Positions 23,387 to 25,414 of a stretch of 25,414 bases of DNA are shown one piece after another; the first letter of the stretch is position 1; every line of letters begins with the position of its first letter. The notes under the pieces were generated by a model. That model searched no databases. It saw nothing but the letters and a program-made list of their open reading frames with translations, and had not been told where the DNA came from. The stretch is from DATDQA01 sp035292505 (lineage in GTDB: Bacteria; Bacteroidota; Bacteroidia; Chitinophagales; Saprospiraceae): positions 1 to 25,414 of the forward strand of contig DATDQA010000331.1 in assembly GCA_035292505.1 (NCBI GenBank), read 5' to 3'. Both the position numbers and the translations under genes were made by a program.

Positions 23387-25414
23387 ATGTTCAGGGTGAT
23401 TTCCAAACTCAATGTGAATAAAGTTCTGCATGTCTTCGGTTTGTGCACCTTTTGGATGCACCAATTACATAGCCAGAATCCACATTTCCAGGCCTTTGGA
23501 ATCACTTCCGGGCTTGAACGACCGGATGTTTCTTGCGTCTTTCAGGATAGCAGAGGTTTGCTTTGGGTAGGAACGTCAGGAGCCGGATTATACCAATTTG
23601 TACAGAGCAGGTTTTCACAAGTGGCAACGACTCCTGATGCCACCGGCTATACGATCAGGCAAATTGGAGAAGACAAAGCGGGGTTTTTATATCTGCTTTC
23701 CGAACTCGGTTTGATTCGGTACGACGGCAGAGATTTCCTCACACTTGCAGATCATGCTGAGCACATCAAAGGTTTTGCAATAAATCATTCAGGTGTCTGG
23801 TGGGCTACAGTCGATTCTTTGTTCCTGCAAAAGGCTTCAGGGAATGTTTTGAAAAAATCACTTTCAGCAGATCTCCTGATACCAGATGTCGATAAGGAAG
23901 ATAGGTTGCTGGTTGTGAATGAAAAAGAGGTCTCTTTCATCGACGACGAGTTGCAGGAAAGTGAAGCATTTCCCGTATCCGGTAAACTGGATCGTGAATG
24001 GGTGAGCTGTACATACGATGCAGATAGCACACTATGGATTATATCGCACAAGGGTCAACTTCTGCAATTCGATGGATTCGGCTTTGCGTTGGTGAATACA
24101 AGTCTTACTCAAGCAAGCTGTATTGCAGCAGGAGCGTTGGGGAGTTTATGGATAGCGGGAAGTCAGGGCATATCCATTTATCAACCTCAGGATTCATCAT
24201 TGATATCACTGCAACTTGGATCTCCTGCCAATTGCCTGTACTTCGACAACATTGATCGCCTTTGGATAGGCACTCCCTCCGACGGCCTGCTCAGATACTT
24301 TGGTGATCAGCATCGTGAGTGGGAAATTCCAGATGATGAGAACGTCCAAAAAATTTTCCCTGGCGAAACGGCGGATTCTTCATGGCTCTTACTGCGTTCC
24401 GGAATTCTCATGTCGTTAGGAAATTCTTCGCATCAGATAACATCACCACATACCAAGGGTGAAGTGCGACAGAGCTATCAGGACAAGCTGTCGAGGTTAT
24501 GGGCTCTCACGGAAGAAAGTTTGTGGATGTATCATGACACCTCCTGGATATTGATGGACAGTTCATCCATAAGTCAACGTGCGGAAATCGTCGGCAGTGA
24601 TCATCGTGGAAATATCTGGATTTCAGATACATCTACTCTCCTTCGGTATGGAATCAAGCCGATGTCATTTCCTATTGGGATTTCTTTCGCAGCAGAAAAA
24701 GTGCAGGGAAAGTTGCCTGCGGATAAGACAATCGCCATCCTCACAGATCGTCAAGGCAAAGTGTTACGAATTGGTGGACAATCAGTAGGGCATCTCATGC
24801 ATGATCGTTATGAACAAACGCATCAGATGATGGGATATCATGTTCTTTCCGCAGACCTGGATGCTGAAGGGATGTTGTGGTTGGGTACCGAAGGCGCGGG
24901 TATATTTAGGATGATCCCGGAACGCGGCCAGTTGCCCCGACCATTGAAAACAACCTATCCCTTGCGGGTATCGGATATCGTCTTTATCAGGAACACAGAA
25001 AATGGGTTGATTGCTGGAACAGACAGGACCCTCCTGCGCATGCATACAGATACGTCTGGTTTGCATGTGACCAGAGTCGATGTTTTAAATAAAGAAAGCG
25101 GCATTCCGTTGATCCATTTGGGAGTAGATCAATATGCCGTGACCACGGAGGGAAATGTACTTGTAGTGGCAAAAGACGAGGTCGTAGAATTTGAATTGTC
25201 CCGTAGTGATGCAATTGACGATGTGCCAACGATTTTTATCAGCCAGGTGCTTATCAATGGAATGGATATCCGTGATACAAAATATGGGGCACTGCACGGA
25301 CCGTTTTGTCAACAGTTGCAGATGCCTGTCTTTTCGGCATCAGAGAGCAGTTTTACGTTTGTGTTCAATGGAAATTCCGTAGAGGACGAATACTTGTCTT
25401 ATCAGTGGCGTCTG
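23387..25414 (+). CDS. Two-component-type sensor with periplasmic beta-propeller, partial at window end
   Basis: The frame is open from 23387 to the window end: 676 codons with no stop. It begins MFRVISKLNVNKVLHVFGLC, then SQ, a plausible signal peptide; an in-frame ATG at 23351 is an alternative. The body carries reg_prop-type beta-propeller blades: DSRGLLWVGTSGAGLYQF, DNIDRLWIGTPSDGLLRYF and DAEGMLWLGTEGAGIFRM, with weaker copies between them. The end (SFTFVFNGNSVEDEYLSYQW followed by RL) matches the start of a Y_Y_Y domain. Bacteroidota sensors of this layout continue with a membrane helix and a histidine kinase, sometimes with receiver and AraC domains; that part is outside the window. 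Such sensors often detect carbohydrates, so the xylose genes are candidate targets. Confidence 0.85.
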   Translation, partial: MFRVISKLNVNKVLHVFGLCTFWMHQLHSQNPHFQAFGITSGLERPDVSCVFQDSRGLLWVGTSGAGLYQFVQSRFSQVATTPDATGYTIRQIGEDKAGFLYLLSELGLIRYDGRDFLTLADHAEHIKGFAINHSGVWWATVDSLFLQKASGNVLKKSLSADLLIPDVDKEDRLLVVNEKEVSFIDDELQESEAFPVSGKLDREWVSCTYDADSTLWIISHKGQLLQFDGFGFALVNTSLTQASCIAAGALGSLWIAGSQGISIYQPQDSSLISLQLGSPANCLYFDNIDRLWIGTPSDGLLRYFGDQHREWEIPDDENVQKIFPGETADSSWLLLRSGILMSLGNSSHQITSPHTKGEVRQSYQDKLSRLWALTEESLWMYHDTSWILMDSSSISQRAEIVGSDHRGNIWISDTSTLLRYGIKPMSFPIGISFAAEKVQGKLPADKTIAILTDRQGKVLRIGGQSVGHLMHDRYEQTHQMMGYHVLSADLDAEGMLWLGTEGAGIFRMIPERGQLPRPLKTTYPLRVSDIVFIRNTENGLIAGTDRTLLRMHTDTSGLHVTRVDVLNKESGIPLIHLGVDQYAVTTEGNVLVVAKDEVVEFELSRSDAIDDVPTIFISQVLINGMDIRDTKYGALHGPFCQQLQMPVFSASESSFTFVFNGNSVEDEYLSYQWRL

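Overview
The window looks like a Bacteroidota chromosome fragment, most likely from the Saprospiria or a relative. Three things point there: a type IX secretion (Por_Secre_tail-type) C-terminal domain on a giant parallel beta-helix protein, TAnnTTTG-style promoter candidates with no clear Shine-Dalgarno sites, and secreted TPR-CHAT, caspase-like and beta-propeller (reg_prop/Y_Y_Y) sensor proteins. I see no rRNA, tRNA, CRISPR array or transposase gene. All calls come from reading the sequence and translations; no search was run.

Region A (1-5529, minus strand). After a gene-free end with REP-like palindromes comes an apparent operon, read right to left: an ECF sigma factor, an overlapping membrane protein that looks like an anti-sigma factor with periplasmic TPRs, and a 1240-residue secreted beta-helix protein with a cohesin-like N-terminal domain and a T9SS sorting tail.

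Region B (5649-16503, plus strand) is the most interesting part: a candidate envelope-spanning protease module. It encodes a coiled-coil/outer-membrane-barrel protein, a PKD-like/DUF11-like protein with a barrel-like end, a TPR-CHAT protease with signal peptide and C-terminal membrane anchor (predicted periplasmic), a caspase-fold protease with a central membrane segment (predicted cytoplasmic), and a secreted carboxypeptidase-regulatory-like/TPR protein. Both proteases keep their His/Cys dyads. A 346-bp internal fragment of the oxidoreductase gene at 16536-17627 lies in direct orientation between the CHAT and caspase genes, and a decayed second TPR gene lies downstream. The caspase-TPR pair is therefore bracketed by duplication debris and could be rearranged by homologous recombination.

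Region C (16536-22909) is sugar catabolism. A Tat-exported Gfo/Idh/MocA oxidoreductase diverges from four plus-strand genes: KDG kinase, KDPG/KHG-type aldolase, xylulokinase and xylose isomerase. These join xylose isomerisation to the lower Entner-Doudoroff or uronate route. The gaps hold short tandem and inverted repeats, including a three-copy 31-nt element whose first copy is split by a 41-nt hairpin.

Region D (22930-25414) has a small lipoprotein gene on the minus strand and, diverging from it by only 34 nt, the first 676 codons of a two-component-type periplasmic beta-propeller sensor cut by the window end. Such sensors often control carbohydrate loci, so it may regulate region C; that is inference.
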